The notes: generated by a model not told the origin, from the sequence alone. A DNA stretch of 36,232 nt from an uncultured Thiogranum sp. (GCA_913053655.1 CAJXFW010000008.1:1-36232); one strand, 5' to 3'; positions 22,037-32,020 are shown, counted from the first letter of the stretch. A program made the numbers and translations.

Positions 22037-23508
22037 TGACCTTTGAACTGCTGGCTAACGTGACACCGCAGGAGACCCGTGTCGCGGTCGTCGAGAATGG
22101 TATGTTGCAGGAAGTTTTTGTCGAGCGGGCACGCCGCCGTGGCCTGGTAGGCAATATCTACAAAGGTGTGGTGAGCCGTGTTTTGCCCGGCATGCAAGCG
22201 GCGTTTATCGATATCGGCCTGGAGAAAGCCGCTTTTCTGCATGCTTCCGACATCGCCGTAGCCGGCGACGATGAGAAAACAGAACACAACGGGAACGGCG
22301 ACAGCATCTCCCGGCTTTTGCATGAACGCCAGGAAGTTCTGGTGCAGGTCATCAAGGACCCACTGGGTACCAAGGGTGCACGCCTGACAACGCACATCAC
22401 CATCCCTTCGCGTTACCTGGTGTTCATGCCGGAAGCCGGCAACGTCGGTGTTTCCCAACGTATCGAGCAGGAAGAAGAACGCCAGCGACTGCGTGACATA
22501 GTCATCGCGGTGCGCGGAACGACAGATGGCGGCGGTGGTTTTATTTTGCGTACCGCCGCGGAAAATGCCAGTGAAGAGGCCGTTGTTGATGACCTGAAAT
22601 TTCTGCAGCGCTTGTGGTCCTCTGTTCAGGAGCGTATCACCACGGCGGGACCCGGCGATGTAGTGCATGAAGACTTGCCGCTGATGTTACGCGTTTTGCG
22701 TGATATTTCGGATACGGAAGTGGAGAAGCTGCGTATCGATTCACGCGAGACGTTTCAGCGCACCGAAAAATTTGTTCAGCAGTTCATGCCCGAACTGGCC
22801 AGTAAGCTGGAGTACTATCCCGGCGAACGGCCCATCTTTGACCTGTACAGTATTGACGATGAAATCCAGAAGGCGCTGGATCGCAAGGTGCAGCTCAAGT
22901 CGGGTGGTCACCTGGTACTTGATCAGACCGAGGCCATGACCACGATCGATGTGAATACCGGTGCCTACGTGGGTCACCGAAACCTGGAAGAGACCATCTT
23001 CAAAACCAATCTGGAAGCCGCACAGGCTATTGTTCGTCAGTTGCGACTGCGTAATCTTGGCGGCATGATCATTATCGATTTTATCGACATGCAGACAGAA
23101 GAACACAAACGACAGGTGTTGCGAGCACTCGAAAAGCACATCGAACGTGATCATGCCAACTGCCACATCAGTGAGATATCGAACCTTGGTCTGGTGCAGA
23201 TGACACGCAAGCGCACACGCGAGAGCCTTGAACATATACTGTGTGAAACCTGTCCAACGTGTGACGGACGTGCCTCGGTTAAAACCGCTGAGACCGTGTG
23301 TTACGAGATATTCCGGGAGATTCTGCGTGAAGCCCGCCAGTTTGATGTACAACAGCTTCTGGTGCTGGCGGCCCAGGAGGTCGTGGACATGCTGCTGGAT
23401 GAGGAGTCTACCAGTCTGGGAGAGCTGGAAGCCTTTATTGGCAAGCCGATCAAGTTCCAGGTCGAGGCGTTGTATAACCAGGAACAATTCGATGTCGTGC
23501 TGTTGTAA
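22036..23508 (+). CDS. rng: Ribonuclease G
   Basis: S1 domain GNIYKGVVSRVLPGMQAAFIDIGLEKAAFLHASD, TTIDVNTGAYVGHRNLEETIFKTNLEAA, GLVQMTRKRTRESL, CPTCDGR; start ATG 22036 (TAATG overlap with maf). Confidence 0.95.
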   Translation: MTFELLANVTPQETRVAVVENGMLQEVFVERARRRGLVGNIYKGVVSRVLPGMQAAFIDIGLEKAAFLHASDIAVAGDDEKTEHNGNGDSISRLLHERQEVLVQVIKDPLGTKGARLTTHITIPSRYLVFMPEAGNVGVSQRIEQEEERQRLRDIVIAVRGTTDGGGGFILRTAAENASEEAVVDDLKFLQRLWSSVQERITTAGPGDVVHEDLPLMLRVLRDISDTEVEKLRIDSRETFQRTEKFVQQFMPELASKLEYYPGERPIFDLYSIDDEIQKALDRKVQLKSGGHLVLDQTEAMTTIDVNTGAYVGHRNLEETIFKTNLEAAQAIVRQLRLRNLGGMIIIDFIDMQTEEHKRQVLRALEKHIERDHANCHISEISNLGLVQMTRKRTRESLEHILCETCPTCDGRASVKTAETVCYEIFREILREARQFDVQQLLVLAAQEVVDMLLDEESTSLGELEAFIGKPIKFQVEALYNQEQFDVVLL

Positions 23509-23562
23509 GGCCTTGTTGTCCTGTTATCTGTTTAGACGCCGGTTTCTCCGGATATAGACAAT

Positions 23563-26500
23563 ATGCTCGCACGGCGTGTCTTTGCGTTTGCATGGTGGAG
23601 CATCGCTGCCGGGGTGGTGACGCTCGCTGTCGCACTCAGTGCAGCGCGACTGTTGTTGCCCGGTATGTCCGAATACCGGGTCCAGCTCCAGTCTGTAGCA
23701 CAGCGAGTTTTGAAGCACCCTGTCAGCATTGGTTCGCTCGACGCCGCCTGGCACGGGTTGTCACCGGTGCTGAAGCTCAACCAGGTCGTTGTCAGTGACA
23801 AGCGCTTTCCCAACGGCAAGTTAAGCGTTAACGAAGTTCATGTAGCCCTGGATATTATCGAGTCGATCAGGCAACGTCAGTGGATCACTGCCGGAGTCCG
23901 TCTTATCGGTATCCGTTTGAGCCTGCAGACAGATTTACTTAATCGTAGCGCAAAACAACAGGACTTCAGCTCGCTCGCCTGGTTGTTGTTGCAGGAAAGC
24001 ATTGCGATAGAGGATTTGCAGCTCAACTGGTCAGACCCCGGCTTGTTTGAGTCCCCTGTCAAATTCACAGGGCTTTTATTGCAGCTCGTGAATCAGGGTA
24101 ATCGGCACCAGTTCAGCTTGCAGGCAGATCTCCCGGAGTCTCTGGGCAAGACGCTGAAAGTTGCCGCAGACCTGCGGGGTGCCGGCACGGCTTTGCGGAC
24201 CTGGGATGGCCACGTTTATCTGAAAACGGAAGGCCTGGAGCTTGCGGCCGTTCAGCGCCCGTTCCCCGATGCGCCCGTCGTCGCCGGCGGTTCGCTGGAT
24301 CTCGAGCTGTGGGCGGGTATTCATAAACTGCAGGCGCAATGGGGCAGTGGCTCGTTCGCGGTACACGCAGCTCGCTTCAGGAATGCCACGGCGGATGCGC
24401 AGGCGATTACCGCAGACTCTCTGTCCAGTCATTTTCACTGGCGTGCGATCGAGCAGGGCTGGAAGGTCGGCCTGAACGGGCTGGAATTGCAACGTGGGGC
24501 CGGAACTCCATGGCCTTCAACTGATGTCCAGCTGACTATCAAAACTGCTTCCGGTCTGAATATTGAGGGCGGCATGACACTTGTTGTGCTGGAAGAGCTG
24601 GACGCACTGCTTCCCCTGATGCCCTGGGTCGATGGCGACGCGCTGGCGATGGTGGATCGCCTGCAACCGCAGGGTCTGTTACGCAATGCGGGGTTCAGGT
24701 TCGGCCTGGTTGAAGGATCGGCGCCGACATTTGCGGCCAGAGCGACAATAGAAAATCTTCAGTTTGCCGCCAGCGGAGGACTGCCGGGCGTGCGCGGTTT
24801 GTCGGGCAGTATTGAAGGAAACCTTCAGTCAGGCAACCTGTATTTGCAGTCCAGCAGCGCTTCGCTGGCTATACCCAAACTGTTTCCTGCTGCACTCGAG
24901 CTTGATCACCTCGATGGCGTTGTACACTGGCAGCGCTATGCGGATATGTTTCGTATCGAGAGCAAGCGGTTGACAATGAAATCTTCTTCTCTGGGATTGA
25001 GTACACGCTGGCAGCTGGACTGGCCCTATGCGCAGTCATCGCCCTGGCTCGATATGCAACTTGCACTGGACGACCTGCAAATAGAAGACGTCCGGCGCTA
25101 TCTCCCCGAAAAGGTCATGCCGCCCAAAGCGGTGGCCTGGCTGCAAAAGGCGCTTGTGTCCGGGACCGCTACCGATGCGCGCTTGCTGTTGCAGGGCAGG
25201 CTGGATCAGATGCCGTTTGATCATCATGAAGGGCGTTTCGAAGCGCGCTTTGATTTCGAAGACACGGTGCTGGATTTTCACCCGACCTGGGGACAAATCG
25301 ACGAGCTTGGTGGAGCAGCTGTTTTTACGGGTCGCAGCATGAATATAACAGGTACAACGGGCCGCATACTGGAGTCGCCGGTGGAACGGGTTGTTGCCGT
25401 TATAAATGATTTGAAAAAACCGCTGCTGGAAATTCGCGGAACGGCCGGCGGTACGCTCGCCGGTATGCTTGAGTACACCCGCAGCAGTCCGCTGGGCGCA
25501 CGCTTTGGCCACCTGATTGACGGGATGAATTCCAGTGGTGATGCGCGTTTGCAGCTGGAACTGGACATTCCCCTGAAACCGGGCCTGGGCCTGGGCAAGG
25601 TCAGGGTTAGCGGTGATGTGGCGCTTGCCGGCAACGATCTGGTGCCAAAGAAAGCGGGTATCGGTCTCACTGATATCGAGGGAACACTCCATTTTACCGG
25701 GCAGGGCATCAGTGTTGACAAGGCTCGTGCCCGGGTGCTCGGTCAGCCCGTCCGGGTATCGGTTTATCGGGAAGGGAAAGCAGGCCGGTCAAAAACTGTG
25801 GTCGCTATCGACGGCAAGCTGAAGCTGGTCAAGCTGATGCAAAAAAAGGAGTTTGTACTGGCACCGCATATCAGTGGAGCAACCCGCTGGCGTGCGCTGC
25901 TGAATATTCAGAATCAGCCTGTGCCCGGTGTGTCGCAGGTCGAACTGGAGTTGCGTTCCGATCTGAAAGGTGTAGTAATTGATCTACCCGAGCCATTTAA
26001 AAAATCTGCCGGCGATCCACGTGACCTGCAAATCCGTTGGGTCCCCGGTCAGGAACACCAGCTTCCATTTTCAATTCGTTATGCCGATGTTGCCAAAGCG
26101 CAGCTGCTGCTGGCGGCCAACGCATGGCACCTGCGCAAGCTGCATATACGATTTAACGGGGGCGCGGCACCGCTGCCGGAAGACGACGTCATACACCTTT
26201 CCGGACATGTGCAAGAGCTGGACCTGGGGCAATGGATTTCGGTATTCAGTTCTGCGCCGGCCGGTGGGGAAAAACCTCCGCCGTTAACGGTGGACCTGTC
26301 TGTGGAAAACTTCTATCTGGCAAATGTCGGGGTGAAAAATATCCAGGCGACAAGTCATGCGCAGGACCCCTGGTACTTTAAAGTGGAGGGCGAGGGGGCC
26401 AGTGGCCAGGTGCGCTGGGTATTCGCTGATAAGGCGGTTCCAGCCCAACTCATGGCGAATCTGCAACACCTGGTTATTAACAGCCGGGAGCAGTCGGAAG

Positions 26501-27336
26501 GGGAACAAAAAACTGACACCATGCGGTCACAATCCTTGCCCGAACTGAATATTGATGTTGCAAAACTGAACTGGGGTGACCGGAATCTGGGTAGTATCAA
26601 GGTGCTTGCAAAGCATTCGCCGCAGGGTGTTGAATTTAAAACCCTGGATATGGATTCCAGCGCGATTACCTTAAAGGGAAGCGGCGCATGGCTGGAGCGT
26701 GACGGGTGGCAAAGCAGCCGTTTCCAGGCCAGGATACTGGGTGGAGATCTGGGCAAACTGGCTCTTTTGCTGAATACCGGCAGTGCCATAAAAGGCGGCG
26801 AGCTGGACGGTAACATACAGGCAAACTGGCCGGGGTCTCCGGCAGATTTCAGCCTCGCGACGATGGAGGCCGAATTTGATTTGCGTGCCAAAAACGGACG
26901 CCTGGTGAGTATTGACGAGGGTGCGGGAAAATTGCTCAGCCTGTTCAGCCTGAATACATTACAGCGCCGCCTGACGCTGGATTTCAGCGATGTGTTCAAG
27001 GAAGGTTTTAGTTTTGACAAGATGCAGGGTCACTTCGTGGTAATGGATGGCGATGCCTTTACCAACGATTTCACCATCAAGGGTTCATCCACGACTATCG
27101 ACATCGCCGGGCGCACCGGTCTGGTGGCGAGAGACTATGATCAGCTGGTTACAGTGACCCCCCAGGTCAGTTCAACATTGCCGATTGCAGGGGTGATCGC
27201 GGGTGGCCCGGCGATTGGTGCGGCGGTGTTCCTTGCTGACAAACTCGTGGGCGACAAATTCAACCGCATGACCCGAGTTCAATACCAGGTCACTGGAAGC
27301 TGGGACGACCCTGTATTCAAGAAGCTGGGACAATGA
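23563..27336 (+). CDS. yhdP: YhdP family AsmA-like phospholipid/lipid transport protein
   Basis: 1257 aa; N-terminal TM; AsmA-like repeats; C-terminal DVFKEGFSFDKMQGHFVVMDGDAFTNDFTIKGSSTTIDIAGRTGL typical of the YhdP/TIGR02099 family; between rng and nit. Confidence 0.9.
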   Translation: MLARRVFAFAWWSIAAGVVTLAVALSAARLLLPGMSEYRVQLQSVAQRVLKHPVSIGSLDAAWHGLSPVLKLNQVVVSDKRFPNGKLSVNEVHVALDIIESIRQRQWITAGVRLIGIRLSLQTDLLNRSAKQQDFSSLAWLLLQESIAIEDLQLNWSDPGLFESPVKFTGLLLQLVNQGNRHQFSLQADLPESLGKTLKVAADLRGAGTALRTWDGHVYLKTEGLELAAVQRPFPDAPVVAGGSLDLELWAGIHKLQAQWGSGSFAVHAARFRNATADAQAITADSLSSHFHWRAIEQGWKVGLNGLELQRGAGTPWPSTDVQLTIKTASGLNIEGGMTLVVLEELDALLPLMPWVDGDALAMVDRLQPQGLLRNAGFRFGLVEGSAPTFAARATIENLQFAASGGLPGVRGLSGSIEGNLQSGNLYLQSSSASLAIPKLFPAALELDHLDGVVHWQRYADMFRIESKRLTMKSSSLGLSTRWQLDWPYAQSSPWLDMQLALDDLQIEDVRRYLPEKVMPPKAVAWLQKALVSGTATDARLLLQGRLDQMPFDHHEGRFEARFDFEDTVLDFHPTWGQIDELGGAAVFTGRSMNITGTTGRILESPVERVVAVINDLKKPLLEIRGTAGGTLAGMLEYTRSSPLGARFGHLIDGMNSSGDARLQLELDIPLKPGLGLGKVRVSGDVALAGNDLVPKKAGIGLTDIEGTLHFTGQGISVDKARARVLGQPVRVSVYREGKAGRSKTVVAIDGKLKLVKLMQKKEFVLAPHISGATRWRALLNIQNQPVPGVSQVELELRSDLKGVVIDLPEPFKKSAGDPRDLQIRWVPGQEHQLPFSIRYADVAKAQLLLAANAWHLRKLHIRFNGGAAPLPEDDVIHLSGHVQELDLGQWISVFSSAPAGGEKPPPLTVDLSVENFYLANVGVKNIQATSHAQDPWYFKVEGEGASGQVRWVFADKAVPAQLMANLQHLVINSREQSEGEQKTDTMRSQSLPELNIDVAKLNWGDRNLGSIKVLAKHSPQGVEFKTLDMDSSAITLKGSGAWLERDGWQSSRFQARILGGDLGKLALLLNTGSAIKGGELDGNIQANWPGSPADFSLATMEAEFDLRAKNGRLVSIDEGAGKLLSLFSLNTLQRRLTLDFSDVFKEGFSFDKMQGHFVVMDGDAFTNDFTIKGSSTTIDIAGRTGLVARDYDQLVTVTPQVSSTLPIAGVIAGGPAIGAAVFLADKLVGDKFNRMTRVQYQVTGSWDDPVFKKLGQ

Positions 27337-27383
27337 AGCGGAGAACTGAACCGGCGTTTGTTACGCTGTGATATGCTGAATCC

Positions 27384-27722
27384 ATGAAAATATCCGGCTA
27401 TTTGTTATTGCTGATTTTCCCTCTGACGATACAGGCTGAAACCAGGCAGTGGGTATTGAGCGCCGATGAATGGGCGCGTCCCAGAGACGGACAATCTGTC
27501 GCTCGCATGGCGCCTCTGCCTGAAGTTATCTCGAGCTGGTCTTCCCGGAAGGGTCAACGGTTGCTTATTCGCTATCCGGGTGGAGAGGAAGGTTTGTTAT
27601 GGGCGTACGAGTTGCGCTCCTGGCTGGTGGCACTGGGCGTTCCGATGGAAGACCAGGAGCTGGTGGTAGGCAGCCATCAGGCTGACCGTATTGAACTGGA
27701 GTTAACGAGGCAAACAGAGTGA
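27384..27722 (+). CDS. Small secreted protein of unknown function
   Basis: Signal peptide MKISGYLLLLIFPLTIQA; intergenic between yhdP and nit; GTGA-style overlap with the next gene. Confidence 0.7.
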   Translation: MKISGYLLLLIFPLTIQAETRQWVLSADEWARPRDGQSVARMAPLPEVISSWSSRKGQRLLIRYPGGEEGLLWAYELRSWLVALGVPMEDQELVVGSHQADRIELELTRQTE

Positions 27723-28540
27723 CAACGGCAGCCTGTATACAAATGGCATCGGGCCCGAATGTGGGCGCCAACCTGCTGGAAGCGGAACGCCTGATCGGTA
27801 TGGTCGTGGACAAGGGCGCCAGGCTGGTGGTGTTGCCGGAAAATTTTGCCATTATGGGCAAAGAGGAAAGCGACAAGGTTGCAGTGCGCGAGGCGGATGG
27901 CGCCGGCCCGATTCAGGAATTCCTCTCCCAGCAGGCGGCGAAGCATGACATCTGGCTGGTGGGCGGTACCGTACCCATGATGGCTGAATCAGATAACAAG
28001 ATCCGCGCTGCCAGTCTGTTGTATGACAATCAGGGTAAGCTGGCTGCGCGTTACGATAAAATACACCTGTTCGATGTGTCGGTGGTGGATAGTGACGAAA
28101 GCTATACTGAATCGGAAACCATTGAGCAAGGCGACCGGACCGTCGTCGTGGATACCCCGTATGGCAAGCTGGGACTGGCTGTTTGCTACGATCTGCGCTT
28201 CCCGGAATTGTTCCGCACCCTGCTTGACCAGGGTATGGAAATCCTCGCCATGCCATCGGCCTTTACTGCCATAACCGGCAAGGCGCACTGGGAAATACTG
28301 ATACGCGCGCGCGCCATTGAAAACCTGTGTTATGTACTGGCGGCGGGGCAGGGCGGCTATCACGTTAACGGGCGCGAGACCTATGGCCACAGCATGATCG
28401 TTGATCCCTGGGGACAGGTTATGAATGAACTCGCCAATGGTTCGGGGCAGGTGTGTGCAGGCATGGACCTGGAGCGGTTAAATAATATCCGGCGCACGTT
28501 CCCCTGCCTGGAACACCGTAATATTGTTTGTCGGGTTTGA
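27719..28540 (+). CDS. Carbon-nitrogen hydrolase (nitrilase/omega-amidase family)
   Basis: LVVLPENFAIMG (catalytic Glu), RYDKIHLFDV (Lys), LAVCYDLRFPELFR (Cys); GTG start. Confidence 0.92.
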   Translation: MTTAACIQMASGPNVGANLLEAERLIGMVVDKGARLVVLPENFAIMGKEESDKVAVREADGAGPIQEFLSQQAAKHDIWLVGGTVPMMAESDNKIRAASLLYDNQGKLAARYDKIHLFDVSVVDSDESYTESETIEQGDRTVVVDTPYGKLGLAVCYDLRFPELFRTLLDQGMEILAMPSAFTAITGKAHWEILIRARAIENLCYVLAAGQGGYHVNGRETYGHSMIVDPWGQVMNELANGSGQVCAGMDLERLNNIRRTFPCLEHRNIVCRV

Positions 28541-28577
28541 TACCGGCAAACAGGGTTACAGCCAACTCCGGATATAT

Positions 28578-29666
28578 TTACTTTTTGAAAATCCAGACGC
28601 TGTTCAGGCCCAGTTTTTCCTTGCTTGTATCACCGTAGGCGCTGGCTTCGTCCCGGGTCTGGAACCCGTCAACCTGTACGCGCCAGACCTGCTGTCCCTT
28701 CACTAAAATCCGGTTTGTGTCTGCGCGGATGTCTTTTGCGCGTGCTTTTTCTATAAACTGATTTGCGGCAGCCTGGTCGTACAGCGATACCAGGTTTATT
28801 ACCCATGGGCCACCACTGCCGACACTTTGTGGTTGCGTTTGCGTCGGAGTTGCCGGTATTTCAGGTATTGCAGCCTGCATCGCATCCTGGCTGATCCGTG
28901 CCTCCAGCGCGGCAAATGATGTGGCCAGTGATGCTACACGGGTGTTGAGCGCCGAGAGTTCACTTGTGTGGTCGTCCGTGGGCGCAAGTCGGGCGCGCAG
29001 CATGGCGAGTGAGCTGACCTGTCGGTCGATGGCCGATTCCAGCGCACTCATACGATCTTCAAGGTTTGTGCGATTATTAAAATCGAGCAGCAGCATACTC
29101 ATGGCGGCGAGCAGCGACAAGAGTCCAATGTAGAACAGTCTGCGGCTACCTTTTCCGGTAACAGGCTCTTCTCCGGGGGGGCGTTCCAGGACGGGCTGTT
29201 TTTTTTCTGCGACCGGCTCGCGGGCAGTGTCCATCGTTTCGGCAAACTGGACCCGGGCCCGCTGTATCGCAAATCTCCGACGACGTGCGCGGGCGCTGGT
29301 ACTTGCGGATACGGGGCTTGTGCTTCCTGCCGTCAGCGTTTCCTGCTTGTCGAGGCGGTAGGGTTCGACCAGCTTCATCAATTGGGATTGAGGCTGAACG
29401 AACTCGACGCCGATACTGTTTTCTTCAACACGTGTGATGGTCGTGGATAAGGGTATAACCTTGCTTTCGTCGGCTTGTCTAAGCGATACGCGGACGTCGA
29501 CAGCATCGCCTGCGTGGAAGACCGGAGCATTGCCATGGTGCTCGTGCTGGAGTAGCATGCCGCCCTTGCTGACATCCCGCACGCGGCAACCGGTGGGCGT
29601 TGCCTGATCGTCAACTAATGCCGCTTTAAGATTTACGGCAATTCTGGTGTGGTTACGGCGCTCCAT
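28578..29666 (-). CDS. PilZ domain - TM - coiled coil - SPOR domain protein
   Basis: N-terminal RRNHTR...RDVSKGGM (PilZ RxxxR and D/NxSxxG motifs), TM LFYIGLLSLLAAMSMLLL, coiled-coil LEDRMSALESAIDRQ..., C-terminal GGPWVINLVSLYDQAAANQFIEKARAKDI...VWRVQVDGFQTRDEASAYGDTSKEKLGLNSVWIFK (SPOR). Confidence 0.82.
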   Translation of the reverse strand: MERRNHTRIAVNLKAALVDDQATPTGCRVRDVSKGGMLLQHEHHGNAPVFHAGDAVDVRVSLRQADESKVIPLSTTITRVEENSIGVEFVQPQSQLMKLVEPYRLDKQETLTAGSTSPVSASTSARARRRRFAIQRARVQFAETMDTAREPVAEKKQPVLERPPGEEPVTGKGSRRLFYIGLLSLLAAMSMLLLDFNNRTNLEDRMSALESAIDRQVSSLAMLRARLAPTDDHTSELSALNTRVASLATSFAALEARISQDAMQAAIPEIPATPTQTQPQSVGSGGPWVINLVSLYDQAAANQFIEKARAKDIRADTNRILVKGQQVWRVQVDGFQTRDEASAYGDTSKEKLGLNSVWIFKK

Positions 29667-29868
29667 GGTATTTGATTACCTGTGATTTGGCGCTGTTTAC
29701 GGGATGTGTGATTAAGATACACAACTGCCCGCTCTTCAACAAGTGGTATGGAAGCAACGGGTAAACGACATATAGCCATCATATTATTCAAGCAGTTAAT
29801 GGTTGGCGGTGTTGATTGTCGGGATCTGGCGACAAAAATTATTTTAAAATAAATATGGAAGTTGGGAT

Positions 29869-30099
29869 ATGAAGTCGTATATGCGAAGCACCATCTGGTG
29901 CCTGGTTGCTGCACTGGGTGTTATATCTTCGTCTGTGAGGGCGGCAGATATTTCAAGCAGCACATTAAAGACCGGTGCCGAAGATAGTACCAGCCCTCTG
30001 GCTGGTTTCCTCACCCTGGAACTTATCATGCTGGTTGGTGTAGTCCTGCTGGCGCTGGCCGTTGTCGCCCGAACCCGCACGGCACACACTGAAGCCTGA
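29869..30099 (+). CDS. Small membrane protein, unknown function
   Basis: 76 aa with N-terminal signal sequence and one C-terminal TM helix (FLTLELIMLVGVVLLALAVVART). Confidence 0.5.
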   Translation: MKSYMRSTIWCLVAALGVISSSVRAADISSSTLKTGAEDSTSPLAGFLTLELIMLVGVVLLALAVVARTRTAHTEA

Positions 30100-30118
30100 A
30101 ATTTCAGGGCTGTAACGG

Positions 30119-30616
30119 CTATTCGAGGTCCCTGATATAACGGAATAAAGCCCTGCTGGATTTGGGGGGTTTGTTGTGCGCCCGCTCCTTTTTTGCCTGG
30201 CGCACCAGCTGGCGCAGTTGTTGGCGGTCGGCCTGCGCATGCTGTTCCAGAAAAGTCTCTATGGCCGGGTCGCCCTCTTCGATCATGCGGTTCCGCCATG
30301 CTTCCAGATCGTGGTGTGCGCGCGCCAGTTTGCGGGTTCTGAGCTGCACCTGTTCGAAGTAATCCTGGATCGGCCCGGGATCGATGTCGCGCATCAGTTT
30401 GCCTATAAACTGTAGCTGCCGCTTGCGTCCTCCACGCACATGCAGATTCCCGGCCTCCCTCAGCGCCGCGATGAGCGAATCCGGGAGATTGAGCATTGAC
30501 CAGACCGATTCCGGAAGATCGACCAGCCGGGTGCCGAGCTGTTGTAGCGCATGAGCATCACGTTTCAGTCGGGATTTGCTCGGTGGTGCGCTCTCCGGGT
30601 CGAACTCGTCGTTCAT
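30119..30616 (-). CDS. darP: Ribosome biogenesis factor DarP/YjgA
   Basis: PPSKSRLKRDAHALQQLGTRLVDL, RQLQFIGKLMRDIDP, RQLRQLVRQAKKERAHNKPPKSSRALFRYIRDL. Confidence 0.94.
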   Translation of the reverse strand: MNDEFDPESAPPSKSRLKRDAHALQQLGTRLVDLPESVWSMLNLPDSLIAALREAGNLHVRGGRKRQLQFIGKLMRDIDPGPIQDYFEQVQLRTRKLARAHHDLEAWRNRMIEEGDPAIETFLEQHAQADRQQLRQLVRQAKKERAHNKPPKSSRALFRYIRDLE

Positions 30617-30758
30617 AAAATCTGGATCATCCGGTTTTGAATAGCTGGGCCGGGCTGTATTATGCGATATTCAGCTAGCGTGGTACCAATCAAATTCATT
30701 GGCCTTTACCGAATAATATTCCCAGAGGAATGGCCAGTGAGTAATGTTTGCCTGGCCC

Positions 30759-30998
30759 TTAATTGGAAACGAGCCGGTCAATGTAATCGATCGCCTGCTG
30801 AACGGTGGTTATGTTCTCAGCATCTTCATCCACTATCTCGCAGTCGAACTCCTCCTCCAACGCCATGATCAGTTCCACCACATCTAGCGAATCAGCGCCA
30901 AGATCGTCGGTGAAGGAACTGTCACCACGCATCTCCTTGCTCCTGACATCAAGTATCTCGGCCACAATCTTCACGACGCGAGCCTCAATCGTGTTCAT
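30759..30998 (-). CDS. Acyl carrier protein (orphan copy)
   Basis: [43 protein letters not shown]; phosphopantetheine site GADSLD; no fab genes adjacent. Confidence 0.92.
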   Translation of the reverse strand: MNTIEARVVKIVAEILDVRSKEMRGDSSFTDDLGADSLDVVELIMALEEEFDCEIVDEDAENITTVQQAIDYIDRLVSN

Positions 30999-31177
30999 CG
31001 CGTTTCCCCGCTCCCGGAGGTGCTGCGATCGGACTCAAGGTCACCCCGATGGCCGTCCAGTACGGGTTTTGCCATCTGAACATTGAGGGTCCAGCCCTTG
31101 CCCTGTGCATGGGGCATCGCAACGACGTCCGTCACGACCCCTGCATCAAGCAGTAATCTGAAGTCTCGATGCTTCAT
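30995..31177 (-). CDS. Small ORF coupled to the acyl carrier protein; weak ParC-family-like N-terminus
   Basis: ATGA overlap with the acp start; [34 protein letters not shown] resembles (from memory) small plasmid partition-associated ParC proteins; appears C-terminally truncated. Confidence 0.45.
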   Translation of the reverse strand: MKHRDFRLLLDAGVVTDVVAMPHAQGKGWTLNVQMAKPVLDGHRGDLESDRSTSGSGETR

Positions 31178-31302
31178 TTTTGCACTCGGATATGTCACTC
31201 TCGACGCTGCACTTTCCCATAGATTGCAGACACTGTCGAGACTGCGGGATGATCAGGGTCCGGGCCGATGCATGAAGATAACAGTGGCATTTCAAGGTAA
31301 CC

Positions 31303-31947
31303 ATGACAGCGTTCACCGACCCGCCAGGCGGGGCTAAATTCCAGACCCCGGGCTTCGTACCGATGGTCGTTGAGATATCGACGCGGGGTGACCGCACCTA
31401 CGATATTTACTCCCGCCTGCTCAAGGAGCGAGTCGTATTCCTGGTCGGTCCGGTTTCAGATGAAGTCGCCAATATCGTGGTTGCCCAGTTGCTCTATCTG
31501 GAATCGGAGAATCCGGACAAAGACATCCACCTGTACCTCAACTCACCGGGGGGTTCCGTGAGTGCCGGGCTGGCGATCTACGACACCATGCAATACATCA
31601 AACCGGATATCAGTACGATGTGCATCGGGCAGGTGGCCAGTATCAGCGCCCTGCTTCTCGCAGGTGGCAGCGACGGGAAGCGATACGGTCTCCCGCACAC
31701 GCGGATCCTGCTCCACCAGCCGCTTGGCGGCTTCGAGGGGCAGGCGACGGATATCGACATTCACGCCAGGGAGATCTTGCAGGTCCGCAAACGGATCGAG
31801 GGTATTCTGGCTAAACATACGGGCCAATCGCTGGAGCGCATCCGGACGGACACTGAAAGGGACTATTTCATGAGTGCCCGTGACGCCGCGGACTATGGCT
31901 TGATCGATGACATTCTTGAGCAGCGGGAAAATTTACCCAGGGACTAA
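31303..31947 (+). CDS. ATP-dependent Clp protease proteolytic subunit-like (ClpP paralog)
   Basis: [45 protein letters not shown] (Ser), [10 protein letters not shown] (His), [20 protein letters not shown] (Asp); no tig/clpX neighbours. Confidence 0.93.
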   Translation: MTAFTDPPGGAKFQTPGFVPMVVEISTRGDRTYDIYSRLLKERVVFLVGPVSDEVANIVVAQLLYLESENPDKDIHLYLNSPGGSVSAGLAIYDTMQYIKPDISTMCIGQVASISALLLAGGSDGKRYGLPHTRILLHQPLGGFEGQATDIDIHAREILQVRKRIEGILAKHTGQSLERIRTDTERDYFMSARDAADYGLIDDILEQRENLPRD

Positions 31948-32020
31948 CGACACAAGGATCGTCGCTATCCTGTGACGGTGCATCGTCGTTCATGCGCTCC
32001 ATTCCCCTATCTTTCCAGGT

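Noticed and set aside
22741-23487. 248-aa minus-strand ORF opposite rng
   Set aside because: Antisense shadow ORF; no recognisable family.
26355-27020. 221-aa minus-strand ORF inside yhdP
   Set aside because: Antisense shadow ORF with low-complexity Ser/Arg/Pro composition.
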